NCBI GenBank assembly: GCA_013289395.1
Contig: JABCZY010000006.1
Span: 1-43,266, forward strand
DNA from: Bacteroidota bacterium
Lineage (GTDB): Bacteria; Bacteroidota; Bacteroidia; JABEUT01
Direction: 5' to 3'
DNA: 43,266 nucleotides
This document shows, one piece after another, positions 15,742 to 24,238 of the stretch; the stretch's first letter is position 1, and each line of letters opens with the position of its first letter. A model generated the notes under the pieces. That model saw only the letters and a program-made list of their open reading frames with translations. It did not search any database and had not been told where the DNA came from. A program made the translations under genes and the position numbers.

Positions 15742-16854
15742 TTAAAATGGTTTTCCATGTGTTTGTTTAATTACACCTTTTGCCAACGCAGGAAATACAT
15801 TAAAAAGATCGATAGTTCTCCTGGTTAAAAACGAATATTCAGAAAGCTTTTGCAGGTAACGGCTTAGCTTTATACGTGATGAAAATTCTTTTCTCCAGAA
15901 GCCTTGGTAATTATCAGCCAGCTCATGCTTCGTTATTTTACCTGAAAAATAGTGGTCTATAGTATCTGCTAATACGGAAGCCGACCTAAGCCCCATGCTC
16001 ATGCCATTACCTATAATAGGCGCCATGCTTCCCGCCGCATCACCCAAATAAAATGAATCATCTGTTACGGGTTCCTTAATAAGAAAGTTGATGCCACTTA
16101 CCGTGACAGGCTCATTAAAAACAAATTCAGCAGCGGTAAATATTTTTTTCAAGTTTTTATTTTTAAACAAATAGGTTTTTTCTAATTCAGGTATCGAGTT
16201 GTTTACCTTGTTCAGGTACTCTGAGTTGACTATATAACAAAGGCATGCCTTATCATCCTCAATGTTCGATATACCGCAATACCCACCAGGGAAATTATGT
16301 ATTTCAATTAAATCAGCATTTCGAGGAAGCTTTACATGATACTTAATACCCACATAGTTAGGGCCTTTATGCGCTTCAGTTTTGCCAGGAGTCCGTAGGT
16401 TCGATTTTCTGCCGGTGGCATTGCATAGCAATGATGCTGTTATGTCACCCTTATTTGTTTTAATAACATACTCTTCGCCAACGTTGTTAATATCCTGCGC
16501 TTTAGTGTTCAGCATAAATACAACTCCAAGTTTTTCGGCTTCTTTAAATAGCATGTCTTCTAACAGGTAACGGCTGATACCAAAACCACCAAGGTCGAGC
16601 TTTGTGGTAAACTCCTTGTTGTCGCCTGAAGTCAGTTTAAAATTACTAATGACTGGTAGCTTAAGTTCAGTTAACGCAGGGCAAACGCGTTGTAAGTAAG
16701 TATACGATTCCATGGAAATATACTCGCCACATACCTTATGCCTCGGGTAATTGCCCTTTTCAATTACTGCAACATTGTACCCACGCTTTTTAAGGTCAAT
16801 AGACAAAGGTAATCCCGCAATTCCGCCACCAATTATAGCTACATCGTACTTCAT
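15742..16854 (-). CDS. FAD-dependent oxidoreductase (geranylgeranyl-reductase-like)
   Basis: The 370-residue protein begins with the FAD-binding DVAIIGGGIAGLPLSIDLKK (GxGxxG) ending in the acidic residue of VIEKG, then PRHKVCGEYIS, a geranylgeranyl reductase/FixC-group marker. The second FAD motif GDAAGSMAPIIGNGMSMGLR lies about residue 270. Relatives either reduce prenyl chains or hydroxylate aromatic polyketides; SrsC of Streptomyces is a flavoprotein acting after a type III PKS. Its stop overlaps the ATG of the methyltransferase gene upstream in the ATGA manner (4 bases), so the two are translationally coupled. In this operon it could hydroxylate/oxidise the phenolic ring to a quinone or reduce the prenyl chain; the sequence does not decide. 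Confidence 0.82.
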   Translation of the reverse strand: MKYDVAIIGGGIAGLPLSIDLKKRGYNVAVIEKGNYPRHKVCGEYISMESYTYLQRVCPALTELKLPVISNFKLTSGDNKEFTTKLDLGGFGISRYLLEDMLFKEAEKLGVVFMLNTKAQDINNVGEEYVIKTNKGDITASLLCNATGRKSNLRTPGKTEAHKGPNYVGIKYHVKLPRNADLIEIHNFPGGYCGISNIEDDKACLCYIVNSEYLNKVNNSIPELEKTYLFKNKNLKKIFTAAEFVFNEPVTVSGINFLIKEPVTDDSFYLGDAAGSMAPIIGNGMSMGLRSASVLADTIDHYFSGKITKHELADNYQGFWRKEFSSRIKLSRYLQKLSEYSFLTRRTIDLFNVFPALAKGVIKQTHGKPF

Positions 16855-17549
16855 TCAGTGGCAATTACTATGTACCGGAAGGCCCAGCTCCATGTTACTG
16901 AATATTTTGTAAACCCGGCCTGTTTCAATAATTCTATCAGTTCTTTTCTCCTGAATCCTCGCTTTACTGAAAGTGGGGCGTCGTTCTTTACTAAATACGA
17001 TTTCGAAAAAAGGGCAGTAAGGAACTTGATACTATAATAGGCCAGCCAGTTGCGATGCAGATCGTTAGCCAGTATAATACAATTGTGGGCTTTACCAAAT
17101 TTAAATAAACCAATAATCTCTGCATCGGTAAGGTGATGCAAAAACAAACTGCAATGAATAACATCTATCTTATTAAGAAGCTCTGCCGATATGTTCCGGT
17201 AGTCGTCGCAAATAAGTTGTTTGTTGGTTAAGGCAACAAGGTTCTGTTCTGCATATTCTACGCAATCTCGTTTTAAGTCTACTCCGTAAAAAGACAAATC
17301 AGCATTTCTTTTATCAGAAAGCCGTGATAGCTGCTTGATAGAATCTCCACCGCCAAAGCCAATATCTAAAACATTGCGTACAGCTTTACCTTTGCCTAAA
17401 ATAGTTCCTAATCCTTTTAAAGAAGCATTGTATCCACCAAGGTATTTATTAATAATGTCTAATTCCACCAAATTGCGGTACAAGTCAGCTGTTGCAATAG
17501 AATCACCGTCGAGGTACTCCTTATCGTTCGATCTATGCTTCAACGACAT
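16851..17549 (-). CDS. SAM-dependent methyltransferase of the type III PKS cluster
   Basis: The 232-residue class I methyltransferase has motif I VLDIGFGGGDSIKQLS (about 66-81), an acidic residue at the end of strand 2 (GVDLKRD) and motif IV-like KIDVIHCSLFLHHL. The N-terminus RSNDKEYLDGD...LYRNLVELDIIN is typical of methyltransferases paired with type III PKS genes. It overlaps the PKS gene by 17 bases upstream and the flavoprotein gene by 4 bases downstream. In the Streptomyces srs and Bacillus bps systems, neighbouring methyltransferases act on polyketide phenols or pyrones; an O- or C-methylation of the PKS product is the natural inference. Confidence 0.82.
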   Translation of the reverse strand: MSLKHRSNDKEYLDGDSIATADLYRNLVELDIINKYLGGYNASLKGLGTILGKGKAVRNVLDIGFGGGDSIKQLSRLSDKRNADLSFYGVDLKRDCVEYAEQNLVALTNKQLICDDYRNISAELLNKIDVIHCSLFLHHLTDAEIIGLFKFGKAHNCIILANDLHRNWLAYYSIKFLTALFSKSYLVKNDAPLSVKRGFRRKELIELLKQAGFTKYSVTWSWAFRYIVIATE

Positions 17550-18681
17550 GATTACGGTTAGTATGATTAGGCTTATGTTGGGTGTTGGTATCTACCGATG
17601 AAAGACGCAGCATTTCAATATTAAGGCCGGGGCCGAAAGCGCAGGAAAATATATTCTTATTCTGCTGCTCATTCGCTTTTATTTTATTGAAGATACTGTC
17701 AAGTATAAAAAGAATAGTAGGCGAAGACATGTTACCATATTGCTCCAATATGCTCATCGAATCAGCCACATTATTATCTGTCAAATGCAGGCCCTCCTGA
17801 ACGGCTTCTACAATTTTTACTCCACCAGGGTGAATCGCCCAATAATCAGTTTCTGTTGAATGGTTTCCCAAAAAATTAGTTACGACCTCATGAATATTCT
17901 CTTTTATGGCCTCTACTACCTTTGGGCTCAAATGCATACGGAAAGCGGTGGAGCTAAGATTCCAGGTCATAAGGTCGGCGGTATGGGGAATAAATCCTGT
18001 ACCTAGATCATCGATCTGCAAAACCAATTTGTTTTCGGCCAACTTATTCTTGTTTCCACATATAACTACTGTTGATGCACCGTCGGCAAATAATAAATTG
18101 GCAATAATATCTTCCTCTTCAGCTGAAGGATAAAAATGCAATGAACAAAGCTCGGCACAAACAATTAAAACACATGCTTGTGCGTTCGATTGCGCAATGT
18201 AATGCGCCTGCTTAATAGCTTTTAAAGCAGCATAGCAGCCCAGAAAATTAACGGCAGATTTCTCGGTATGTTGCAGTCCGTATTGTTCGGCTATCATAAA
18301 CTCGAGCCCGGGAGCCATTAAACCTGTGCAACTTACGGTAATAAGATGTGTTATATCATCATGTTTAATATCCGATTGGGCAAATAATTTATCAATCGCA
18401 GCTGTTACCAGTGGCATAATTTTCTTCCGGTATAGCTCCATTCTTTTTTCTACCGGTTGTTTGAAATTATTATCAGTATAAAGCTCATACGCATCTCCTT
18501 TGTAATCGGGTAAACAACTGTAACGCGAATTGATCTTTGTTTTTTTATTTAAAAAATTCAGTTTCTTAACAAGATCATTTCCATCTCCTTCTGCAAAGGC
18601 CTGTGTATAAAATCGCATCAGGTCATTGCTTTCTATCTTATGTTCGGGTACAGCAGTTGATATGTTGAGTATGTATGACAT
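17533..18681 (-). CDS. Type III polyketide synthase (chalcone/stilbene synthase family)
   Basis: The 382-residue protein has the thiolase-fold triad: Cys149 in NFLGCYAALKA, His284 in YWAIHPGGVKI and Asn317 in EQYGNMSSPT. A late FSCAFGPGLNIEMLRL loop resembles the GFGPG loop. Length and motifs fit bacterial type III PKSs that extend an acyl-CoA with malonyl-CoA to make alkylresorcinols, alkylpyrones or other phenols. The starter is not readable; the early TVSCTGLMAPGLEF is conserved. It lies between a UbiA prenyltransferase (6-base gap) and a methyltransferase (17-base overlap), a tight operon. The C-terminal about 18 residues (NTQHKPNHTNRNHVVEA) are polar and lie in the overlap region. Confidence 0.92.
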   Translation of the reverse strand: MSYILNISTAVPEHKIESNDLMRFYTQAFAEGDGNDLVKKLNFLNKKTKINSRYSCLPDYKGDAYELYTDNNFKQPVEKRMELYRKKIMPLVTAAIDKLFAQSDIKHDDITHLITVSCTGLMAPGLEFMIAEQYGLQHTEKSAVNFLGCYAALKAIKQAHYIAQSNAQACVLIVCAELCSLHFYPSAEEEDIIANLLFADGASTVVICGNKNKLAENKLVLQIDDLGTGFIPHTADLMTWNLSSTAFRMHLSPKVVEAIKENIHEVVTNFLGNHSTETDYWAIHPGGVKIVEAVQEGLHLTDNNVADSMSILEQYGNMSSPTILFILDSIFNKIKANEQQNKNIFSCAFGPGLNIEMLRLSSVDTNTQHKPNHTNRNHVVEA

Positions 18682-18687
18682 GTGGGA

Positions 18688-19536
18688 TTATTTTAAAAGT
18701 AAAATGACAAAAAAGAGATTATTGAGCAAAGATGACATAACAAGCATGATCATGGTATTTTTAAAATTCACCTGCGCAACATTTTTGAAAGAGTGTAATG
18801 CCCACAACAAAAAATAGACTGTAGATGGTAGCATGATAATATTGAAGAGCCAGAAGTTGTTGATTTCGTTTTTATGGAACGACAGGTAAACGAATATATT
18901 GGCAATAGTGAACATGAGTGCTGAAAAAAGGAACGTGCCCTTTATGCCCAATAACATGCTTAATGTCTTCACGCCATCTTTACTATCTGACTCGTGCTGG
19001 TATATTTGAGTTAAGGGGTAAATGGTAGCGATAAAAAAGGATGAGGCAATGGCTGAAAACAATACAGATGGGTTTGAAAATAAAGTAGTAGATGATAAAG
19101 CAAAAATATTGGCGCAAAATATCCATGCACCCTGGAAGATAAAAACAACTAAAAAGCCAATAACCGGGAATTTTTTGAGGCGGATGCTCCTGTTACTATA
19201 AAGGCGGGAAGCAATTATATAACCAGCCACAAATAATGCAAAATATACATTAACCAAGAATGACAATGCTATAGCTACACTGTCCATAATTGTTGATACA
19301 TACAGGAGCAATTTTGTTGGTTTGGGTGGCGAGGCCAAGCCTCCAATTGGGCCTTCATCCCTGTCATTGTAGCTATTGTATCCATTACTGGATGGGAATA
19401 CCAGCAAATGCCAAATGGCTATAACCAGGATAAATTGATAAGTAATTGCCGGATGAATGTAGAAAAAGGAAAATAAAGAAACTGGCAATAAGAATATTGA
19501 AAATGGAAATCGCAGAAGTTTAACTGTGTCTTTCAT
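18688..19536 (-). CDS. UbiA-family prenyltransferase
   Basis: The 282-residue integral membrane protein has about eight hydrophobic helices and the two Asp-rich motifs expected of UbiA enzymes, in altered form: NSYNDRDEGP (about 54-63, for NxxxDxxxD) and ESDSKDGVKTL (about 188-198, for DxxxDxxxG). Family members attach a prenyl group from a prenyl diphosphate to an aromatic or other acceptor at the membrane. As first gene of the operon with a type III PKS and IPP isomerase, the acceptor is plausibly the PKS product. The motifs are divergent, so an altered substrate or function is possible. A promoter lies at 19626-19654. Confidence 0.8.
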   Translation of the reverse strand: MKDTVKLLRFPFSIFLLPVSLFSFFYIHPAITYQFILVIAIWHLLVFPSSNGYNSYNDRDEGPIGGLASPPKPTKLLLYVSTIMDSVAIALSFLVNVYFALFVAGYIIASRLYSNRSIRLKKFPVIGFLVVFIFQGAWIFCANIFALSSTTLFSNPSVLFSAIASSFFIATIYPLTQIYQHESDSKDGVKTLSMLLGIKGTFLFSALMFTIANIFVYLSFHKNEINNFWLFNIIMLPSTVYFLLWALHSFKNVAQVNFKNTMIMLVMSSLLNNLFFVILLLK

Positions 19537-19625
19537 TTGGGCAGGAGGATTATCAAGCTAAATCTACGCTAATATTTAGTTTGTTCACACTTTTTTCTGC
19601 CAAATTGTTTTTTTTAATAGTCAAA

Positions 19626-19654
19626 CAAAGTTAGAATATAACGGTGCAGAGCAA
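19626..19654 (-). promoter_or_regulatory. Promoter of the UbiA-PKS-methyltransferase-flavoprotein-idi operon
   Basis: On the minus strand: TTG (19654-19652), 18 bases, then TAACTTTG (19633-19626). The -7 is a full consensus match and the spacer is 1 base short. The leader to the ATG at 19536 would be about 80 bases. It sits immediately after the yceI stop, so the biosynthetic operon can be transcribed apart from yceI-doxX. Confidence 0.6.
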
Positions 19655-19655
19655 T

Positions 19656-20189
19656 TTATTGTTTTGTAACCGGCACTTCGAGATATACAGTAACCTTCTT
19701 ACTTGAATCATTCACAGTATAGTCGTGAGAATCCATAGTAAACTGACCTTTAAAAACAGCACCCGTGCTTGTCCTTGTAAAAGTGAAAGGTATTTCTATT
19801 GTCTTGGTTACTGTTTTTATAGTTAAATCTCCTGTAACAATATAGCCCGATGGTGCTTTCTTGATTTGTTTGGATTTAAAGAAGATAAGGGGGTATTTAG
19901 ATGTATTGAAAAACTCTTCTTTCTCCCGCAAGTGTGTGTTCCGTAATGAAATACCGGTTGATATGGTATTAGGGTTTAAAGTAACCACCATTGAACTTGA
20001 TTCAGCCTTATTTGAATCAAATACTATAACAGCTTTTATGCCGCCAAGGTTTCCATCTACTTCTCCTAAAGGGCCACTGGTTACAAATTTTATTGTCGTT
20101 TTGGCAGTATCTACCTTCCAGCTAATAGACTGAGTAACCCCAGCAATGGTCAATAACATTAAGAGAACAAAAGCCAATCTCTTTTTCAT
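19656..20189 (-). CDS. YceI-family (polyisoprenoid-binding-like) periplasmic protein
   Basis: The 177-residue protein has a signal peptide (MKKRLAFVLLMLLTIAGVTQ). The YceI lipocalin-like fold follows: WKVDTAKTTIKFVTSGPLGEVDGNL, then RNTHLREKEEFFNTSKYPLI and the middle TGDLTIKTVTKTIEIPF. Characterised family members (E. coli YceI, Thermus TT1927b) bind isoprenoid quinones or polyprenyl compounds in a hydrophobic pocket. It follows doxX (27-base gap) and directly precedes the promoter of an operon with UbiA, type III PKS and Idi. A role in carrying the hydrophobic product is therefore attractive but inferred from neighbourhood. Confidence 0.88.
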   Translation of the reverse strand: MKKRLAFVLLMLLTIAGVTQSISWKVDTAKTTIKFVTSGPLGEVDGNLGGIKAVIVFDSNKAESSSMVVTLNPNTISTGISLRNTHLREKEEFFNTSKYPLIFFKSKQIKKAPSGYIVTGDLTIKTVTKTIEIPFTFTRTSTGAVFKGQFTMDSHDYTVNDSSKKVTVYLEVPVTKQ

Positions 20190-20216
20190 ACTAATTTAAT
20201 TGGATACTAAGTTAAG

Positions 20217-20579
20217 TTAAATACCTCTGGCATAAGCCACAAACAGAGCCATAAGCAAAAACAATACATTTATAATTGCGTGCTGGTATTCTTTACGTCT
20301 GATGTGAACGTTTACTGAACCTGTCATTATCAATGCAATACAGGCAGCACCTATAAAAGTTAGGTAATGCCCATGCCCCAATAACCTGGGCACTATAACC
20401 AAAATTCCACTGATAAGTTCTGCCCCGGCAATTGTTTTAATTATTATCGGTTCAAAATCTTCGGCCCATGTACCACCACTTGCAATAATTTTTTCTTTGG
20501 TTTGAAAGAATTTAAAACTGCCCGTCATTACAAAGATTAATCCCAGTAAGCCCTCTACAATCCAAAGTGCTATTACCAT
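20217..20579 (-). CDS. DoxX-like four-helix membrane protein
   Basis: The 120-residue protein has four predicted membrane helices. The N-terminal helix reads WIVEGLLGLIFVMTGSFKFF, typical of DoxX/DoxD-like proteins, followed by AGAELISGILVIVPRL, also characteristic. The name comes from archaeal thiosulfate:quinone oxidoreductase subunits; most bacterial members are uncharacterised. It is the first gene of a doxX-yceI pair. TACATTTG on the minus strand (20606-20599) is a candidate -7 element 19 bases before its ATG, with no TTG at the right spacing. It is divergent from the lipid kinase gene. Confidence 0.75.
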   Translation of the reverse strand: MVIALWIVEGLLGLIFVMTGSFKFFQTKEKIIASGGTWAEDFEPIIIKTIAGAELISGILVIVPRLLGHGHYLTFIGAACIALIMTGSVNVHIRRKEYQHAIINVLFLLMALFVAYARGI

Positions 20580-20692
20580 AGTGTTTTAATTTATGTATCA
20601 AATGTATGAAATATGTTTTGAGAGATGGTAAGTCCTCCACAATCCCAAGCGATATTTCTTTATTTTATATGTTTGCCGGCAAGAGTTATAAA

Positions 20693-21607
20693 ATGAAGAG
20701 AATCGCCTTTATCATTCATGGTAAGATCAAGAGAAAGCGGGATATAATCTGTAAGCTCGAATCTACCTTTCAAGGTAATTACAAACCTTACTTTCTCATG
20801 TCTGAATATTCAGGTCATGCGATCGACCTTTCCTGTAAAGCAGCATCAGAAGGTTTTAATTATATAATTAGCTTGGGTGGTGATGGAACCTTAAATGAAG
20901 TTGTGAATGGTGTTATGCAGGCAAGGAATTTGAATCCAAAGCTTGAAATAAAGGTGGGCGTACTACCATTCGGCACCGGAAATGATTTTGTAAAAACAAT
21001 TAATAGTCCGCACTCTTTTTCAGGAATAAAAAAATTAATGGATGAAGATTTGTCAAAGGAAATTGATCTGGGCCTCGTTCAATTTAAAAATGAAAAGGGT
21101 GCGGACAGCAGCAGGTATTTCATCAATATTGCTGATATAGGCCTGGGCGCAGTAGTAGTGCAAAATATCAGGAAATATTCCAGGGTATTAGGCCCTAACC
21201 TGGCATACTTCGTACTTGTTTTTAAAACACTGTTGTCGTACCGAAATCAAATGATAGATGCAAAAGCGGAGGAGTTTATATATGAAGGTAAGGTGAAAAA
21301 TTTTGTCATTGCAAACGGGAAATATTTTGGAAGCGGAATGGGCATTGCACCCGATGCCGAGGTACACGATGGAAAATTTTCTGTAGTTATTTTAGCAGAT
21401 GTTACTTTATTTCATTTCCTGAAATTTTCATCGACTTTGAAGAAATGCAGGAAAGTAACCCATCCCCAAGTTATGTATAAAACTACTAAAGAAATTATCA
21501 TTGGTTCTACGTCGACTCCTCAACCTATTGATATGGACGGAGAATTTATTGGATATACACCCATGAATGTAAAAATTAAACCAGGGGTTCTTACTTTTCT
21601 TTGTTGA
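20693..21607 (+). CDS. Diacylglycerol/lipid kinase (DagK/YegS/SphK family)
   Basis: Starting at 20693 the protein has 304 residues, beginning MKRIAFIIHGKIKRK, the usual first strand of the DAGK catalytic domain. A longer frame from 20606 adds 29 non-conserved residues, and a TATGTTTG -7-like element at 20668-20675 lies inside that extension, favouring the shorter start. The nucleotide-binding motif SLGGDGTLNEVVNG (GGDGT at 62-66) and LPFGTGNDFV (about 91-100) are present. Family members phosphorylate diacylglycerol, phosphatidylglycerol, sphingoid bases or similar lipids. It diverges from doxX-yceI. The lipid substrate is unknown. Confidence 0.88.
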   Translation: MKRIAFIIHGKIKRKRDIICKLESTFQGNYKPYFLMSEYSGHAIDLSCKAASEGFNYIISLGGDGTLNEVVNGVMQARNLNPKLEIKVGVLPFGTGNDFVKTINSPHSFSGIKKLMDEDLSKEIDLGLVQFKNEKGADSSRYFINIADIGLGAVVVQNIRKYSRVLGPNLAYFVLVFKTLLSYRNQMIDAKAEEFIYEGKVKNFVIANGKYFGSGMGIAPDAEVHDGKFSVVILADVTLFHFLKFSSTLKKCRKVTHPQVMYKTTKEIIIGSTSTPQPIDMDGEFIGYTPMNVKIKPGVLTFLC

Positions 21608-21800
21608 GTTAAGTGAAAGGCATTTGTATTTAGAACCCTAGTATCAGGGCTTCAATTCTAACTTGTGTTACAACAGAAAAGAACGTATAATTTCTACGGG
21701 TGCTTTTTTACTATATTTATCACTTTTAATATCCACTAGTTGTTAAACTCAATTCCTTATAAATAGAAAGTATACACATAGGTTCTGGTTTTATGTTGTA

Positions 21801-23711
21801 ATGGTAGTATTTGCTAGTTTGTACTATACTATCGCCATTACAGATCATTATCTTTTCCGTACGTATGCTTTTGATTACGGACCATACAATTTTGCTTTCT
21901 GGGATTATTCTCATTTTCATATTACAAATTGCCGTATTTATAATATAATTCATGCAAATAAGACTTTTTTTCAAGATCATTTTTCCCTTACATTAATATA
22001 CCTTGTTCCCATTTACTGGCTTTTTAATTGGCTCACTGGCACATACACACTTATACTTATTCAGGTAACATTAGTGTTATTTGGCGGCTGGGGTATATAC
22101 CGACTGGTTTTATTAAAAACTAACGATGGCTGGTTGGCAGTTTGTGCAGTATTATATTATTTTCTATTGCAAGGCCATTATAGCATGTTTGGTGGCGATT
22201 GCAATATTTTGGTAATGGCATCAAGTCTGTTAATTTTGTTTGTATATTTTTTTGAAAAGGAAAAGTACATTCCAGCGACCATATTTTTTTTGCTGGCTCT
22301 TATATCAAGAGAAGATATACCATTATGGATAATATTTATCTGCATAGTTCTGCTGACATGGCACAGAAATGAGCGAACGAAAATATATACAAACCTTATA
22401 CTTATTGCGGTATCATTAACATACTTTATCCTGATGTTTAAAGTATTCATTCCGGGCATTGAAACACCTGGAGAACAATACAGTCTTTTTAATTACACTG
22501 CCCTTGGTAAAACACCATCCGATGCGTTTTCGTTCATTTTGCATAACCCCTTTAGAATATTCGGTATGTTGTTTTATAACTTTTCAAATGATGCGAATTA
22601 TAATGGAGTGAAAAAGGAATTTTACTTGGTTTATCTTATTTCAGGCGGATTTCTATTGTTCTTACGGCCTCGTTACTTTATCTGGTTTATTCCTGTTATA
22701 TTACAAAAGATGCTTAACGATGGACCCATGAGATGGAGTATTGAGTGGCATTATTCAATACAAATGACAACCTTATTGCCTATTTCGGTCTTTTTAATTA
22801 TTTCAGAAATAAAACAATCCAGACTTAAGTACAGGCTTTCTGTGATAGTGTGTTTTTTAACATTGTGTACAACAGTGTATAAGATGAATCCTGTACACCA
22901 TCGAATGTATTGGAGTAATATTACGAAAGCGAACCCATTTACAAAAAAATTTTTCACGCATGATTTTAATGCAACGCAAGTACACAAAGACCTTGAACTC
23001 ATTCCGCCAGATGCTTCGGTATCTGCCTCGGCAGCCGTTCTTTCTCATCTTGCTCAACGGAAATATATTTGTGAGTTTCCGAATATTTACGATGCACAAT
23101 ATATTGCGGCTTTCGCTTATTCAGATTATTATGAAGTTTCTCAACAGGATTACAACACCGAGTTTTATAAATATGTTTTTAGCCCAGATTGGAATATAAT
23201 AAATGACGATTCTCCTTTCTTCATTTTTAAAAAGGAGCCCAATAAATCGCCATTCATAAGGTACGACAGTATAGTATGCAATGCAGAAACAATTAGCGCA
23301 GACAAGCAATTCTATATTGCATCAAATGGAGATAAACTTGATCATGCCGAAACGAGAGACAGTGCAATAGTAAGACACGGGAAGTATTCTATGCGGTTAG
23401 ATAAGGACCACTCTTATGAGATGGTTTATAGCAAAGAATTTGGAAATGAAAATAGCATTGTACAGGTGACCGTTTGGTGTTATTCTAAAAAAAATAATTT
23501 TGGTTATTTTGTCGCAGGTACAGAAAGTGGGATATACATGCCTTTTCAGAGTGATATTAATACTGACACTAATGGTTGGAAACAGGTGGTTATATATTTA
23601 GCTATATCTAAATATACCCACCATTTTAATTTTTATTTATGGAATAAAGACCAGGAACCTATTTGGTTCGATGATTTGAAATTTGTTACGTTTAAGAGAA
23701 AGTCTGAGTAA
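21801..23711 (+). CDS. DUF2079-type polytopic membrane protein (GT-C-like)
   Basis: The 636-residue protein has about nine to ten membrane helices in its first 400 residues and a soluble C-terminal part. The pattern YAFDYGPYNFAFWDYSH and then HANKTFFQDHFSLTLIYLVPIYWLF corresponds to the DUF2079 signature FDLGxxxQxxW...DHFSPxxxLLxPLYxLF. DUF2079 proteins are thought to be related to GT-C glycosyltransferases, but no reaction is known. From about residue 480 the C-terminal section is a beta-rich domain of carbohydrate-binding look (DSAIVRHGKYSMRLDKDHSY ... WKQVVIYLAIS), unusual for the family. The ATG at 21801 is the first standard start, but the frame stays open for 18 codons upstream to a TAA at 21744 with a basic/aromatic stretch. 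The 190 bases before it show no other gene. Confidence 0.65.
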   Translation: MVVFASLYYTIAITDHYLFRTYAFDYGPYNFAFWDYSHFHITNCRIYNIIHANKTFFQDHFSLTLIYLVPIYWLFNWLTGTYTLILIQVTLVLFGGWGIYRLVLLKTNDGWLAVCAVLYYFLLQGHYSMFGGDCNILVMASSLLILFVYFFEKEKYIPATIFFLLALISREDIPLWIIFICIVLLTWHRNERTKIYTNLILIAVSLTYFILMFKVFIPGIETPGEQYSLFNYTALGKTPSDAFSFILHNPFRIFGMLFYNFSNDANYNGVKKEFYLVYLISGGFLLFLRPRYFIWFIPVILQKMLNDGPMRWSIEWHYSIQMTTLLPISVFLIISEIKQSRLKYRLSVIVCFLTLCTTVYKMNPVHHRMYWSNITKANPFTKKFFTHDFNATQVHKDLELIPPDASVSASAAVLSHLAQRKYICEFPNIYDAQYIAAFAYSDYYEVSQQDYNTEFYKYVFSPDWNIINDDSPFFIFKKEPNKSPFIRYDSIVCNAETISADKQFYIASNGDKLDHAETRDSAIVRHGKYSMRLDKDHSYEMVYSKEFGNENSIVQVTVWCYSKKNNFGYFVAGTESGIYMPFQSDINTDTNGWKQVVIYLAISKYTHHFNFYLWNKDQEPIWFDDLKFVTFKRKSE

Positions 23712-23731
23712 CTTATGCTTTCCACTCAGTA

Positions 23732-24238
23732 TTACAAATTCATTATCTCCAACTTCTTTTTACAACGATCTATTGATTCCTTGGCAGTGTCAAGATTTTT
23801 GTTGTTAAATGTGGTAGTTGCATAATTTTTGTACGCATCAATGGCTTCTTTCAATTTTCCCTGTGTTTCATACATAATTCCAAACTCATTATGCAGGGTG
23901 CCCCTGTTTATACCAGGTACGGTAAGGCCTTTATTTAACAATGCAATTAAATCATCCCAACGTTGCAATACCGAAAGCACGGCTGCATAATTGTAATATA
24001 CAGCAGGGTATTGCGGAGAATACTGCAATGCTTTTTTATAATTGTTCTCAGCATTTACGTAATCCTTATACTGGGTTTCATATATCCAGCCAAGGTGGTT
24101 ATATGCCTTGCCAAATTCCGGCGCTTCTTGTATAATTGAATTCAGCATATTCATTCCTTCAGCAATTGCTTTTTCATTCAAAAGGCGATCTGCTTCCTGA
24201 AACATGCTTTCTATGCGGATCCGTGCTGTCTCTTCCAT
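23732..24238 (-). CDS. Tetratricopeptide (TPR) repeat protein
   Basis: The 168-residue cytoplasmic-looking protein has no signal peptide. Three to four TPR-type helical hairpins are visible, for example GKAYNHLGWIYETQYKDYVN, AENNYKKALQYSPQYPAVYY and FGIMYETQGKLKEAIDAYKN with the canonical Ala/Gly/Tyr spacing. TPRs mediate protein-protein contacts; no catalytic domain is present and no partner can be named. It converges with the DUF2079 gene (20-base gap) and diverges from the collagen-like gene across a 410-base intergenic region. No consensus promoter was found in front of it. Confidence 0.75.
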   Translation of the reverse strand: MEETARIRIESMFQEADRLLNEKAIAEGMNMLNSIIQEAPEFGKAYNHLGWIYETQYKDYVNAENNYKKALQYSPQYPAVYYNYAAVLSVLQRWDDLIALLNKGLTVPGINRGTLHNEFGIMYETQGKLKEAIDAYKNYATTTFNNKNLDTAKESIDRCKKKLEIMNL

